Below, piece by piece: positions 1 through 10,689 of a stretch of DNA of 64,000 nt. The stretch comes from Trachythela sp. YZ-2020 (Eukaryota > Cnidaria > Anthozoa > Malacalcyonacea > Clavulariidae). The notes beneath the pieces were generated by a model. It ran no database searches, was not told where the DNA came from, and worked only from the letters and a program-made list of their open reading frames with translations. The first letter of the stretch is position 1; each line of letters starts with the position of its first letter. The DNA is taken from assembly GCA_016169945.1 (NCBI GenBank), contig JADLSH010000368.1, forward strand, positions 744,001-808,000, given 5' to 3'. The position numbers and the translations under genes were made by a program.

Positions 1-307
1 TTGCTCTGTCACCTCTGTGGTCAGTTGAACCATTTTTGCTCGAGCTGACGGTGTGACTGATTAATAATTTGACCATTTTTGTGTAGTCACTCTCCTTTTA
101 TAATATTAGAAGCTATTTTAAATTCCCAGGAGTAGAAAATCTTGTACTTAACAAGAATAGACTTAAGGTCTCGTTTTTCAATACACCCTGTATTTTACGC
201 TTCCGTGGGTTCAGCATAATGCTCAGGCATTCAAATTATTACATTAGGAAAATTTCTAAAGGTCTTCGTTTTTTGAGACGCCCTGTACAAATCATTAATA
301 CAACCGT
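1..307. other. No gene; two mariner-like end motifs
   Basis: I see no coding region. Two similar stretches in the same orientation (about 168-195 and 262-291) each run from an AGGTCT-like start through a T-run into ACACCCTGTA or ACGCCCTGTA. Read on the other strand they resemble Tc1/mariner-type termini (TACAGGGTGT followed by A-rich sequence). No transposase is present, so these are at most remnants. Confidence 0.3.
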
Positions 308-867
308 ATTTTGATTATTGTTCTCCGCTGTGGGATACCTGCGGAAAAGGTTTAAAAGACAAGTCACAGGTGCTACAAAATAGGACTGCAAGCGTCATAA
401 CTGGAGCAAAGTTTGATATAAACTCTTCTGATGTGTTGGAAGGTTTGCAGTGGAGTACTCTCGATGTTAGGCGCTATAGGATGAAAAGTGTCTTCTTGTA
501 TAAGATCCTTAATGACCAGTGTGCACCAAATCTAAGGGAAAGCTTTGTTAGACTTAGACACCTAAGTATAGGAATTATAATCTGCGTAACATTGATACTG
601 ATCTAGGACTTCCAAAGCCTAATACTAATTTTTTGAAACGAAGCTTTAAGTATAGTGGTGCAATGCTATGGAATGGTCTCCCCCAACTTTGCCTGTTTAA
701 TACCTTAAATACTACATTTAGTCATCTTTTTTAGTCTTTACAGGTATTGTAGAAATTCTACTTTTCTTCATTTTTGTGTATATAGTAATTTTCATACGCC
801 CCTCCTGAAAATCAACTCTAAGGATAGTTGTGAGAGGCTAGCGTGTTTAAATAAAGTGTATTCACCA
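308..867 (+). mobile_element. 5'-truncated LINE, RT C-terminal part and 3' UTR
   Basis: The stretch opens inside the reverse transcriptase connection region (a YCSPLWDTCG-like start), continues through LQNRTASVITGAKFD, and after a frame change reaches GLPKPNTNFLKRSF and SGAMLWNGL. That is the usual C-terminal order of L2/CR1/Jockey-group LINEs. The catalytic palm is absent. It is closely related to the - strand copy at 41.7-42.7 kb. The 3' UTR (about 790-860) carries the hairpin shared by other LINE copies here and runs into a simple-repeat tail. Truncated and frameshifted, so inactive. Confidence 0.8.
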
Positions 868-930
868 TTAATTAATTAATTAATTCATTCATTCATTCGT
901 TCGTTCATTCATTCGTTCATGCATTAATGC
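868..930 (+). repeat. LINE tail microsatellite (ATTA/ATTC/GTTC)n
   Basis: A four-base-period simple repeat directly follows the LINE 3' UTR, shifting from TTAA-type to ATTC- and GTTC-type units. Its position fits the A/T-rich simple tail made during target-primed reverse transcription. Confidence 0.75.
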
Positions 931-1214
931 AAACCCCTATCCCGATAATAGCTCAATGCTCAATAACCCAATATGGTCATTACGTGAGAAATACCAATTA
1001 TGATTCAGCCTTAAAACCAAACGCCATCAACCACTGCTTAGCATGACATAATATATCCCAGTCTCAGGGCTTTCAAGGTTAGGGGGCACCGTGGATATCT
1101 GACAACTTGCTATATCGTGGATATCTGAAGAACTTCAATTCGACTGATTTCCAAAACAATCTAGTAAGTAAGCAGGGGTGCTTATTATCCTTACTTGCAG
1201 CTGAGAGCTAAGCT

Positions 1215-1520
1215 GAATTGCGAAGGACACAGCTCAACGTGACCAAGTCGAAGGCTTTCTAGGGCGCATATAGCAGCCACCTTTTGCTCGCCATCACGGA
1301 GCACAGCTACGATGGAAGGGCCAGTTAGGTTAAACCCAACCCACCCTGTCAACATTCCCTGTGGGAGGAAACCGGAGTACCCGGAGAAAACCCACGACTT
1401 TCGGCAGAGCGTTGACTAACTCTTTTCACATGGCTATCATAAGTCGTCCCCAACGGGACTTGAACCCACGATGTCAGAGGTGAAAGGCGCGTGCTCTAAC
1501 GATTGCGCCACCGAAGCCCC
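1215..1520 (-). mobile_element. tRNA-derived SINE with conserved central domain
   Basis: Read on the - strand, the 5' end (about 1520-1448) is a tRNA-like head. It has an A-box-like TGGCGCAATCGTTAG and a B-box-like GGGTTCAAGTCCC, with TTC where an anticodon would be. Downstream, around 1400-1360, is a block reading TTTTCTCCGGGTACTCCGGT then TTCCTCCCACA. From memory this block recurs in SINEs of many marine animals, possibly the 'Meta' domain, but I cannot confirm the name. The 3' end is not sharply defined. A polymerase III origin is inferred from the head. Confidence 0.65.
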
Positions 1521-1544
1521 AGATTAGTAATTTCAATCATTACA

Positions 1545-3781
1545 CAGACCCCAACTTAGCATGGCATCAATGGAAAGAGATGTTTCTTCAAATCGCTGAT
1601 AAACATGCACCTCTGCGATTAAGAAAAGTAAAGAGCGAATATACGCCATGGCTAACTAATGAAATTAAAAACATGAGTTATCACAGAGACTATTTAAAAA
1701 AGAAAGCAGTCAGCCATAATTCTCCAGCGTATCATAAAGCATACAAAAAATGTAGAAATGAAGTAAACCGTCGTATTAAAGACGCTAAAACAAATTACTA
1801 CAAAACAAGTTTGGAGAATAGTACTAATAGTAAGGATAGCTGGAAAATCATAAATGAATTACTGAATAAGAAATCAAAGACCACTTCAATAAATGAGCTT
1901 ATAATTAACCACAATAAGATAACAGGTGATAAAAATATTGCAAATGAATTTAATAACTTTTTCTGTAAGATAGGACCACAACTTGCAGAAAATATACCAC
2001 CATCAGAGATCGACCCCTTACGTTATGTGATTCCTGGAACAAATGTTTTCGAATTTAAAAATATTACTAGGCAGAATTGGCAAGTGTGTTAAAGAAGGTG
2101 AAAGCTTCTAAGGCACCAGGCCTTGATAAGATTTCTATTAAACTACTTAAAGCAGCAGGAACTCCATAACTGAATCACTCACGTACTTATTTAATCTTGT
2201 TTTGAATACTGGCATATTTCCAGATGAAATGAAACTTGAAAGTTACCCAATCTATAAGTCTGGAGAAAAGACCGATTGTGGGAATTACAGACCTATTTCC
2301 ATAATATCTGTTGTCGCTAAAATTTTGGAAAAAATTATTTATAATCAAATATTTGACTTCCTAAAACAAAATTCAATTTTAGCGAACCAACAATCAGGCT
2401 TTCGTCCTCTCCACTCAACCGAAACTACACTTCTACATTCTGCTAACCAATGTCTTGTTAATATGGACAAAGGTCTGATTAATGGCTTTTTATTTCTAGA
2501 CCTCAAAATGTTGATCATAAAATTCTAATCTCAAAGCTAGAACAATACGGAATAAGAGGAACTGCTTTACACTTATTTCAATCCTACCTTTCTGAAAGAA
2601 AACAAATATGTAAACTTCAAAATACAATGTCGGAAGTTGCTAATATAACTTGCGGTGTTCCCCAAACCATGGTCCATTACTTTTTCCATTATACATTAAT
2701 GACCCTAACTGCCTAGAAGAAACACAAGCTTCTATGTTTGCGGACGATACAAACTTGTTTTGTCAAGGTAAATCGTCCACAGAAATCGAAAACAAAATTA
2801 ATACGGACTTAGACAACGTATATAAATGGCTAATTGCCAACAAATTAACATTGAATCAGGAAAAAACTGAATACATGCTGATAGGCTCTAGACAGAGATT
2901 ACAACAATCTCCAAGTAATCCTCAAATAGTTATTGGCAACCATATTATACAGCAGGTTCCAAGTAAGAAAGTTCTTGGGGTCATTCTTGACGAACAGTTA
3001 AAGTGGAAGGAACATAATGATGCACAATGCAAGAAAATTTCACATTCAATTGCTCTCTTGAGAAGAGCAAAGCAATTTGTAAGTCAAGATACACTTCTAA
3101 ACATGTTTAATGCACTTGTTCTACCTCATTTCACATACTGTTCGAATGTATGGAATGATGGTAGTTGTGCACATATCGAAAAACTATATAAATTGCAAAA
3201 GCGAGCCGCTCGAGTGATAACGGGTTCAAATTATGAAATAAGATCAACCGAGATATTTGAAAAATTAGGATGGGAAAGGATTGAAATTATTCTTAAAAAA
3301 CGTGAACACATTATGACATTCAAGGCATTACGGGGTGAAACGCCTGTCAGACTTGTTTGTCGCCAGTCATAATGACACGTATCAATTAAGAAGTAATGAC
3401 CGAAAACTTTATTTGAAAAAACCAAACACAAACTTTTTGAAGAATAGCTTTTCATACCGCGGAGCTGTATCCTGGAATAGCCTTCCAGCTGAAATTGTCG
3501 ATGTATACGATCAACTTTCCTTGTCTTCTTTTAAGACTTTAATAAATCATTACTACAAGGACTTGGAGGGAAACACATCGACAACTTAATCAAATTCTTT
3601 TTTGTGATAAAATTGTTGTAAATAGTTGAAATATTGTATATAGTTAGAAGCCAATAGTGACTTTAATATAGTAAGTGTTTGTATTCTTAATCAATGTATG
3701 TATTGATAAACGGCCCCTCGAAAATCAGTTTTTCATTTACCGCTGAAGGGCTACCGTTTCCAAATAATTTTAAATAATAAT
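1545..3781 (+). mobile_element. Degenerate L2/CR1/Jockey-type LINE copy
   Basis: Four open stretches (1580-2092, 2202-2528, 2650-3372, 3335-3589) in shifting frames read in order. The first is the endonuclease-RT linker (YTPWLTNEI, NNFFCKIG). The second holds the RT fingers (NYRPISIISVVAKILEKII, QSGFRPLHSTET). The third has the palm active site FADD. The last is the C-terminal region (LKNSFSYRGAVSWNSLP). The apurinic endonuclease domain is missing, so the copy is 5'-truncated, and at least three frame breaks make it inactive. It ends with a UTR containing a hairpin and an (AAT)n-like tail. It is closest to the copies at 33.7 and 44.0 kb. Confidence 0.88.
3711..3781 (+). other. LINE 3'-end hairpin and (TAA)n tail
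   Basis: CCCCTCGAAAATCAG pairs with CTGAAGGG to form a stem-loop just before ATAATTTTAAATAATAATAA. The same arrangement with different but still pairing bases occurs at the 3' ends of four other LINE copies here. In eel UnaL2 and relatives a 3' hairpin is recognised by the element's own RT, so the same role is inferred. Confidence 0.6.
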
Positions 3782-4139
3782 AACTTGCCGCGGGCGTACG
3801 GTTCAAGCGGGAAAAGCGCGAGATATGTTGAAAAGCTCAAGCAAAAAATGTTTAAAATTCATGACAATTTAAAAGGTAAAGGCTTACCTAAAAACTAAAT
3901 AATAATTTAATAAGGAAACCTTAGAAACGTACATTAATAATATAACTTTCGCAGTAGGACGTGCTACGCTGTCTTTCCTAAACTGCAAAATTTCTAAGCA
4001 TTTAGTGCTATATTTAAAACACAATTTACTACGTAAAACACAGAAAGGCATATTAAATTTGCATTTTCTGTTTTAAACTTCTATTTTGATAAAAAATCTC
4101 ATATATTATAAAAGAAATAATTGTACATGACGGCGTGTT
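3782..4139. other. No gene seen
   Basis: AT-rich sequence between the LINE tail and a foldback element. I see no coding, RNA or repeat signal. Confidence 0.5.
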
Positions 4140-4395
4140 TAATCGAGTTATTAGCGAGTTTACTATTGACGACGCGGTGTGCGAAGACGCCGTAGAACCA
4201 AAAAAAAATAATATGAAAACTCACCTTAAAACATACTACGTTGTCAACACGACGTAGAATTGGAAAAATTGTGTTTCGTAGTGCAATAAGACGCCGCGGG
4301 AAAAAGTGAAGACACCCCAAACGCACTACTCTTCAGTCCTCTTGCGGCGTCTTCGCACACCGCGTCGTCAATCGTAAACTCGCTATTGACCCACT
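4140..4395. mobile_element. Foldback/MITE-like inverted repeat
   Basis: The arm at about 4150-4190 (starting AGCGAGTTTACTATTGACG) is matched by the reverse complement of about 4344-4385 with roughly one difference in 41 bases. About 150 bases separate the arms. The arms are GC-rich and CpG-containing, unlike the AT-rich surroundings. No coding capacity and no clear target duplication were seen. Confidence 0.65.
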
Positions 4396-4967
4396 TGGGA
4401 CGTAACGCGCGCGTACATAACTTAGCGTTAATTATGAAAATAAGAATAAGAGAATTAATTAAATAAGAATTCTTTATTAAAACTGATCTTGTAACCAAAG
4501 GTTAAATTGCATAAGTAATTACAATATTTAGAAGTCTAGTAGACAACTTCATATTTACAATTAAAATTTCAAAATGTAATAGACCTATTTACTATTTACT
4601 GTTTTCCTTAGAGATAATTTGGTGTGAAAATGAGTTCCTAAATCTATCCGTTTTACATAAGAAGTTCTTATATTTACATTTTGACCTCATGTCCTAATCT
4701 GACGAGGTTTTAGAGATCAGAAGTTCGGCTCGATTTATTTCCAGTTGGCGTTCGTGAATCAAAAACGTTGCTTGCTTCAGCTCCCTATGAACAATTTCTT
4801 AAATAGCATGATGGTTTCTTGTGCATTTTATAGAAGACAAGTTATCATGAGTTTCTCGATCAAAGATTTTATTCGTCCTTTGAGGTCGTACAATTTTGTC
4901 TTGATCTGTCTCCAAAATCTGAGTAGTTATGATTGCTTTTTCATGCCAGATATACATTTTTATATAG
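4396..4967. other. No gene seen upstream of the IRG-like exon
   Basis: Non-coding AT-rich sequence. I searched it for the P-loop exon (GDSGVGKSS-like) that should precede the IRG exon at 4968 and did not find one. Short open frames starting near 4745 show no recognisable protein. Confidence 0.5.
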
Positions 4968-5557
4968 ACTTAAAGATGTTGACGAGGAGGCGGCGCAAAC
5001 AAGCGTTACAAACGCATCCGGAACAACCGAACCTGATTGCCACCCTCATCCACGCGACCGTAATATCAAACTATGGAGACTGCCAGTCATCAACAATACA
5101 ATGTTCCTCGAGTCCAAAGTCTATTTCAAGCAACTCGGCCTTGAGAAGTATGATGCATTCCTTCTATTTACCACTGGAAGGTTTACGGAAAACGATCTAG
5201 TTTGGGCAAAACGACTTGAATCCATAAAGAAACCGTTCTTTGTAGTGCGGACCAAAATTGACGTAGACGTTTCGAACGAATGCCGAAAGAAATTGTTCAA
5301 CGAAGACGAGATGCTGAGAAAAATTAAGAAAGATATCCTAGAAAATGTACAACACCTACATTGCAGCAGCGAAGAGATTTTTCTCATAAGTAATGTTCAA
5401 CCGAACAAGTGGGATTTTTCTCGCCTAAATGAGGCAATATTAACGTATCAGTTTTCTCATCGTCCATCTGAAGGTCGCCGATCATTCGCACCCCGTGCGA
5501 TCCAAATTGAACCCGAACAACCTGAAAATATTACTAATATTCACATCAAGAACGAAG
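4968..5557 (+). pseudogene. Orphan IRG GTPase exon (exon-2 equivalent)
   Basis: It corresponds to the middle exon of the intact IRG gene downstream. It starts after TATATAG with LKDVDEEAA and runs through a degenerate G3 region (IKLWRLPVIN where D-x-P-G is expected), YDAFLLFTTGRFTENDL, a G4 motif TKID, and FLISNVQPNKWDFSRLNEA. It ends at AACGAAG before GTACTT. Entry (phase 2) and exit (phase 1) match the intact gene. The reading frame is open throughout. No P-loop exon was found upstream and no C-terminal exon before 6463. Loss of the G3 aspartate and glycine argues against normal GTP hydrolysis. It is probably a decaying tandem duplicate; an exon of a gene reaching further upstream is less likely. 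Confidence 0.75.
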
Positions 5558-5607
5558 GTACTTCTTATATTCTAAAATCTTTCGTTTTAATTCTACTGAG
5601 TGTATAA

Positions 5608-5928
5608 ATTATCAGCCCATGTTCACTTAGCCTCTACAATGCAAAGGCAGTCGCGTAGAAAATAGGCAATCAACCCTGATGAAGACACAAGATTGGGTCA
5701 AAACGTTGGGTCATGATGTAATTACGTCGGGGATTACTAATTCATTTAATTAATTAAACTAGAATAGCTGTGAATTCACAAACCTTCATTAGTACAAGTT
5801 TATTAATTTAAGTTTCGATTTCAATTTATCGTATTGGTAAACTTACTTCACGTCAGATCGAAATTTACTATGTCTATGGTTCGGATTGAAGGCATCAAAA
5901 GCTAGTCGGATTGATTCCTGCCGTCTCT
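5608..5928. other. No gene seen between IRG copies
   Basis: AT-rich, non-coding. No IRG C-terminal exon (FYRSQLGL-like) could be found here. Confidence 0.5.
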
Positions 5929-6120
5929 AGAGGTTTTGCGCCGTCCCCTGACAAATTTCTTAAATCTTTAACGTTGAACCTATAAATTTGGCCGCCATGT
6001 TGGATGGCAAAATTATTCATAATACTTGTTATAATGACATAAAAACATGTTAAACAGTCAGATTTATAGGTTCAACTTTCAAAATTTTAGAATTTTGTCA
6101 CGTGACGGTAGAAAACCTCT
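5929..6120. mobile_element. MITE-like element with ~60-bp inverted ends
   Basis: The left end AGAGGTTTTGCGCCGTC and the reverse complement of the right end AGAGGTTTTCTACCGTCACG continue to match, diverged, through TTGAACCTATAAAT. The element has no coding capacity. A related one-sided copy lies at about 32428-32525, which shows a dispersed family. Confidence 0.7.
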
Positions 6121-6270
6121 TTATAAAATAACATGTTTACTACGCGAGCTGTGATTGGTCAATACCCGTGCAGGATGAGACAATCATGCAAGGAAAATTT
6201 TAGGCGCTTCGCAGGGTTTTTAAAATGTCGGGAAATGCTGTTGTTTCTTTGTCGTTATTTTATAAAATAA

Positions 6271-6445
6271 TTACCGAATGGTTTTCCGTGCAGGATTGTG
6301 TGATCCTAACACTTGGGATGTTGCTCGACTTTCTGAAAGCTAAAAATACTCGCCTATCGGCTCGTATTTTTTTACGCTTTCAGAAAGTCTCGCAACATCC
6401 CGCGTGTTAGGACCACGCAATCCTGCACGGAAAACCATTCGGTAA
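6271..6445. mobile_element. Near-perfect 175-bp hairpin element
   Basis: TTACCGAATGGTTTTCCGTG at 6271 is the reverse complement of CACGGAAAACCATTCGGTAA ending at 6445. The arms stay paired for about 75 bases (GCAGGATTG..., AACATCCC..., CTTTCTGAAAG) around a short loop. It ends 17 bases before the first in-frame ATG of the IRG gene. It is probably a MITE or foldback copy; a transcript through it would form a long stem. Confidence 0.8.
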
Positions 6446-6462
6446 TCCTTTAATCCTAAACG

Positions 6463-9400
6463 ATGCAGACCCCTGTCCAGCTAAATCCGCACAATCTCTC
6501 ATCATGTTTATATGAAATATTATTTTTTCATTATTTAGATGCAGTGCTCAGCTATTTAGAAAAATATCTCCATGAAGCTAAATGTACTGTTGCAAAGCAC
6601 GGAATAAAGGCTGCGCAGAAGCTAATAAAGGAAAGACTAGAGCGATGGAAGGAAATTGAAATAAGCTTGGCCGTCGTCGGAGACTCTGGCGTTGGAAAGT
6701 CCAGCTTTATTAATGCTATAAGAGGGTACTATATATGGAAGTTTGCTATATAGTAAATTATTTCATTGTAGGTACTCGTTCAAGGGGGAGGTCTTTTGGC
6801 TGTCAAATAGCACAATTTTGCACAATAAGTTTTAAATAGCTATTATAATTATCGTCATATGCATGCAGTCGTGGCATCGTTGCTTTTTTCAAATCGCACA
6901 AGAATTCGTGCTATTCACTTATCAATAATATACATGAAGAAATTTAACTACAAGAAGACAATCTTTTCATGAAAAGGAGTAGCAACTTTTGCGAAAAGCA
7001 ATGCTCATTCCTCACCTTAACAGCGCCGTTACAAAATCACATTCGAGAATACCTTGACTATCAAAGATATTAAGAATTTAATTAGTATGAATATTAATCT
7101 CTTTCGGGCGTAAATATTAATAAATAGGTTGCAAGTAAAAGCCTCTGCCGAGGTAACTTGGTACGTAATTCTTGTTTCTTCTTACACTTATACTAGAGGC
7201 AGGCCATGCAGCATATCCTTTCGATTATAACGACTATTCTGAGAAACAATTTTTCTCTTAACAGGCTCAACGCTAATGACGAGGGAGTGGCAGAAACGGG
7301 GCCAACTGAGACAACGATGAATCCTAAAATGTTTTCCTATCCATCCAACCCAAAGATTACACTTTGGGATATACCGGGTATCGGCACAATAAATTTTCCT
7401 AATCTGAAAACCTACTGCAAAAAAGTAAAGATTGAAAAGTACGACACATTTATAATTATGGGCGCTGGGAGGTTTACCGAGAACGATGCAGCCTTAGCAA
7501 GGAAACTTAATTCCAATAAGAAACCTTTCTTCTTTGTCCGTGGGAAAATTGATATGGACGTAGAGAACGAAAGTAAAAAAAGACAATTTAATGAAGAGGA
7601 GATGCTGAAGAAGATTAACGAAGACTGTTCCGACAACTTAAAAGGTTTGATCTCTCAAGAGAGCGATATCTTCCTCATTAGTAATAACGAACCACAAAAA
7701 TGGGATTTCCCTCAGCTAACCGAAGCTATCTCTGACAAATTACCCTTGCGTAAACAGGAATCCTTCTCCTTGTCCATGTATATCTTGTCTGAAGATATTC
7801 TAAAAAGAAAAGTGAACACCCTCAAAGGTACGCAAATATGTTTACATTTGTTTTTATCATAAGTAGATGTAGATATTTTCTGTCAAGCAGTTTTTCAATG
7901 ATCCATTTTTCATTTTTTCTATCAAATATGGAAACATCTTAGTAATCCTAGATTAGATACAGAATCTAAATTGGTTATTTTAAGTAGCGTACTGTTTGAA
8001 AATTGTTTATGCCAAAGAACCAAATTGACACGCATATTAACAACGATTATGTGCCAGTATAACTTTTTTGTCATGAATTAAGAACCAAAAGTTTAAATAA
8101 AACTTTGCAAACATCTCACAACCAATTCAGCCAAATACTAGCTGTATCAGTGAAAGTTCAGCTGGGCTGTTTTCTGTATATTTAATATATACAGCATGAG
8201 CGGCCGTGTTGTAGACTGAGATATAGAAACACGAGCTGGAAGTATAACTTGTGATTCATCTTTATGAAAACGTTCGTATTCTTCAATGATCTTACAGAAT
8301 GCTATTTAAAATAATTAAGAACTTGCAATCTGCTGGATTTTCTGTCAGTTATGTACAAGCTCCTTTACGGTCATGATTTCCTTGTGCTTCTTATGATTAT
8401 TGATGAGAATACTACAAGTATAATATATCATCATTACATGTATTCTTGACAAATTTCAACGTATTTTCGCTTCGTGATTATCAAAATGAATGCAATTTCT
8501 CAACAAATAATTGCATCCACAATGATTCAACGTTCCAACACTCCAGTCTAGCGTCTTCCTCGGTGAGTCAGTGGTGATCTAATGTCACGACGTGGCTTCT
8601 GATGTCTGTAAATAAGAGAATCTGGGTCAGTCAAAAGGCCAATTTGGCGTACGTTTAACGGTTTAAGAGAACACCAAAGAGAGATTTAAACTTTAGACCA
8701 TGGGAAATTAGTAGAGTTACGGTTATCACCACCAACAATCGTTATCGCAAGATAAGTTTCTAAGTAGCGTGGCATATAAACAGGGATTATTATAATTTAA
8801 ATAAACTTGACGATATCTACGTTCCACAAGAGTATCTATACCTTTTTAGCCAATGACATCATCCCTTGGAGTATTCGGCTTGTGCAGTCACGAGAGAATA
8901 CTACGTTATGCTAAATATTCTGCTACTTTGGTTGGCATGATCGTTGATTTCATCGAAGTGCCGTTTTCCCTTAAATCTTGCGAAATACTGAGAGTTATAA
9001 GGCAAGCTAAATCTCTAGAATCCTTGAACAACGCCGGAGGAGTATTTTGGTGTATAGTTTGTTGTTTTAGCATGTCTATAGGTCCAACTGTTCAGGGAAA
9101 CTTGGCGCACGATTAATGTCAGCCATATTCATTTTCATTTTAAATAGCTTGAATTTGTCCAATGGGAATGGAGGAATTTGCCATCGAAAGTAGCGGAAGC
9201 TAAATGTTTACAAGTTGTGATTTCACTTGCACGAGCCGAATAGAAAGATCATCCACGTTGCGACATTTTATCATCCCTTATGATGACATTACAAACGTTG
9301 GATTAATGACCTTGTTACATACACCAGTGAGAGTAAGGAATAAAACATCCTTTCAAAAAATGTAAATCAGCCTGTTTGTACATCGCGATTTTGCCAAGCC

Positions 9401-9894
9401 ATATACTCTTCCACATAAACCCCGTTACCTATTAATCAGAGCTTAATATATCTTTAGGCAGGATATGGATGGTATCCTTACAATCAATTATTGTGAAAGC
9501 ACTAACTAAGATGTCGTATTCGCGTAGCATCGATTTTAGAATCATTGTAGAGAATGTGGAATTCTACAGGTCTCAGCTTGGGCTACCAGACAAAGACTCT
9601 AAAGAATTTCGTGGAATGGCAGCCGAGCTTCAGGAAAAAATGCAAAAATTTTATATTACCAGCGACATGAATGTCAATTCCTGGTTGAAGAAGTTTGATA
9701 GTGATGATGCTGACTTACATCCTTCTCCTACATGGTTGGACCAGCTTGACGCCATCGATGCACCCATCAAATTTGTGTCTCGTTCACTATATCGTGCGTT
9801 GGACGAAATGACCGAAATTGCCTTGGCAATTTTGAAAGATGCCGCGAGTACCAAGGTAGAGAATGAGCAATGGAACGGAAAAAATAAAACTTGA
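6463..9894 (+). CDS. Immunity-related GTPase (IRG), three exons
   Basis: Exons 6463-6725, 7265-7827 and 9458-9894 have GT-AG borders and phases 2 and 1. Joined, they give 420 codons plus stop, a normal IRG length. Residues 1-87 hold an N-terminal helix (KAAQKLIKERLERWKEI) and the G1 P-loop GDSGVGKSS. Exon 2 gives G2 (TGPTETT), G3 WDIPG, the family motif GRFTEND, G4 (RGKID; the usual first T is G) and ISNNEPQKWDFPQLTEA. Exon 3 gives the helical C-terminus (FYRSQLGLPD; SLYRALDEMTEIALAILK). IRGs are dynamin-like GTPases; in vertebrates many act on parasite or bacterial vacuoles, and a role in cnidarian immunity is inferred. No myristoylation start (MG) is present. The true start could lie in an upstream exon, because TTATTTAG at 6538 could also be an acceptor. 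Confidence 0.88.
7828..9457 (+). other. IRG intron 2, no gene recognised
   Basis: The intron is bounded by AAG|GTACGC and TCTTTAG|GC. It contains an 87-codon open frame (8853-9116) that I do not recognise and that has no family motif. No mobile element is obvious. Confidence 0.6.
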
Positions 9895-10428
9895 TGTTTA
9901 AAATTTGACTTTTATGCTTTGTATAAACTACGTTTATTCTATCTGGGGAACGAAAAGCTATTTCTTTCCAGGGACCAATCAATCTTGCAATGGTGCACCT
10001 ACTGGCCACGTGACCCTAGTAACTCTTAAAGTTATTATTTCTGCCCTGCAGGGAAGAGAGATTACATGGGCTTTGGTTGTCTTGAGATGGTCATGCATAA
10101 AGTTAAAAGTTAATATATTATCTTTAGAGGTTATAATTATTATAAATTCCTGTATGTATATATATATATTATATAGCCTATATATATCAAATATCACGTA
10201 TTTTAAACATATATTTATAATGTATTATCTAAATGATAATTAGTTTGCACGTAATTCAGTCCACCGACTGCGATGTGTAAATTTTTAGTATTATCAATTA
10301 CACGAAATTATTATTAGCCTTCGGAAGCTAGTTCAGATTTTTTACAGTCGTGGCAATAGAAGCGTCCCGAAAAATGTTGATCAGTAAATCTCTTACTGAA
10401 CTTGGAGCATAGTTAATACTGGTTTCGC
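9895..10428. other. No gene; AT-rich 3' flank of IRG gene
   Basis: This presumably contains the IRG 3' UTR. A TATATA-rich tract lies at about 10155-10230. No other feature was found. Confidence 0.5.
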
Positions 10429-10545
10429 TAAGCCTGTGTAGCTGGCGGTTTTAAGGGGTTGGGGGTTGAAGCGCGTGCAGCAAAAAATTAGGGAGACGAG
10501 GCGCTCAGCAACGAACCCTTAAAACCACCAGCTACGCCGGCTAGG
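10429..10545. mobile_element. Small foldback element
   Basis: CTAAGCCTGTGTAGCTGGCG at 10429 is complemented by the sequence ending CACCAGCTACGCCGGCTAG near 10543, with arms of about 32 bases. The core (GTAGCTGGCGGTTTTAAGG) resembles short repeats I remember as abundant in corals and anemones. It has no coding capacity. Confidence 0.65.
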
Positions 10546-10689
10546 TTTAGCTGGGCATACTACATCACGACCTTACGTGAGCTATCATCTTTCAACTTAG
10601 AATCAAGGATAGCACGCAAAATATCCTATTTAAGTTGCTCAAATATCCCTTAATAAAGTTATTTGCCTTTGTTTTCGAGACAGATATCT

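Noticed and set aside
8853..9116. 87-residue frame in IRG intron 2
   Set aside because: No motif, no splice support, not needed for the IRG protein, whose exons 2 and 3 join in phase across it.
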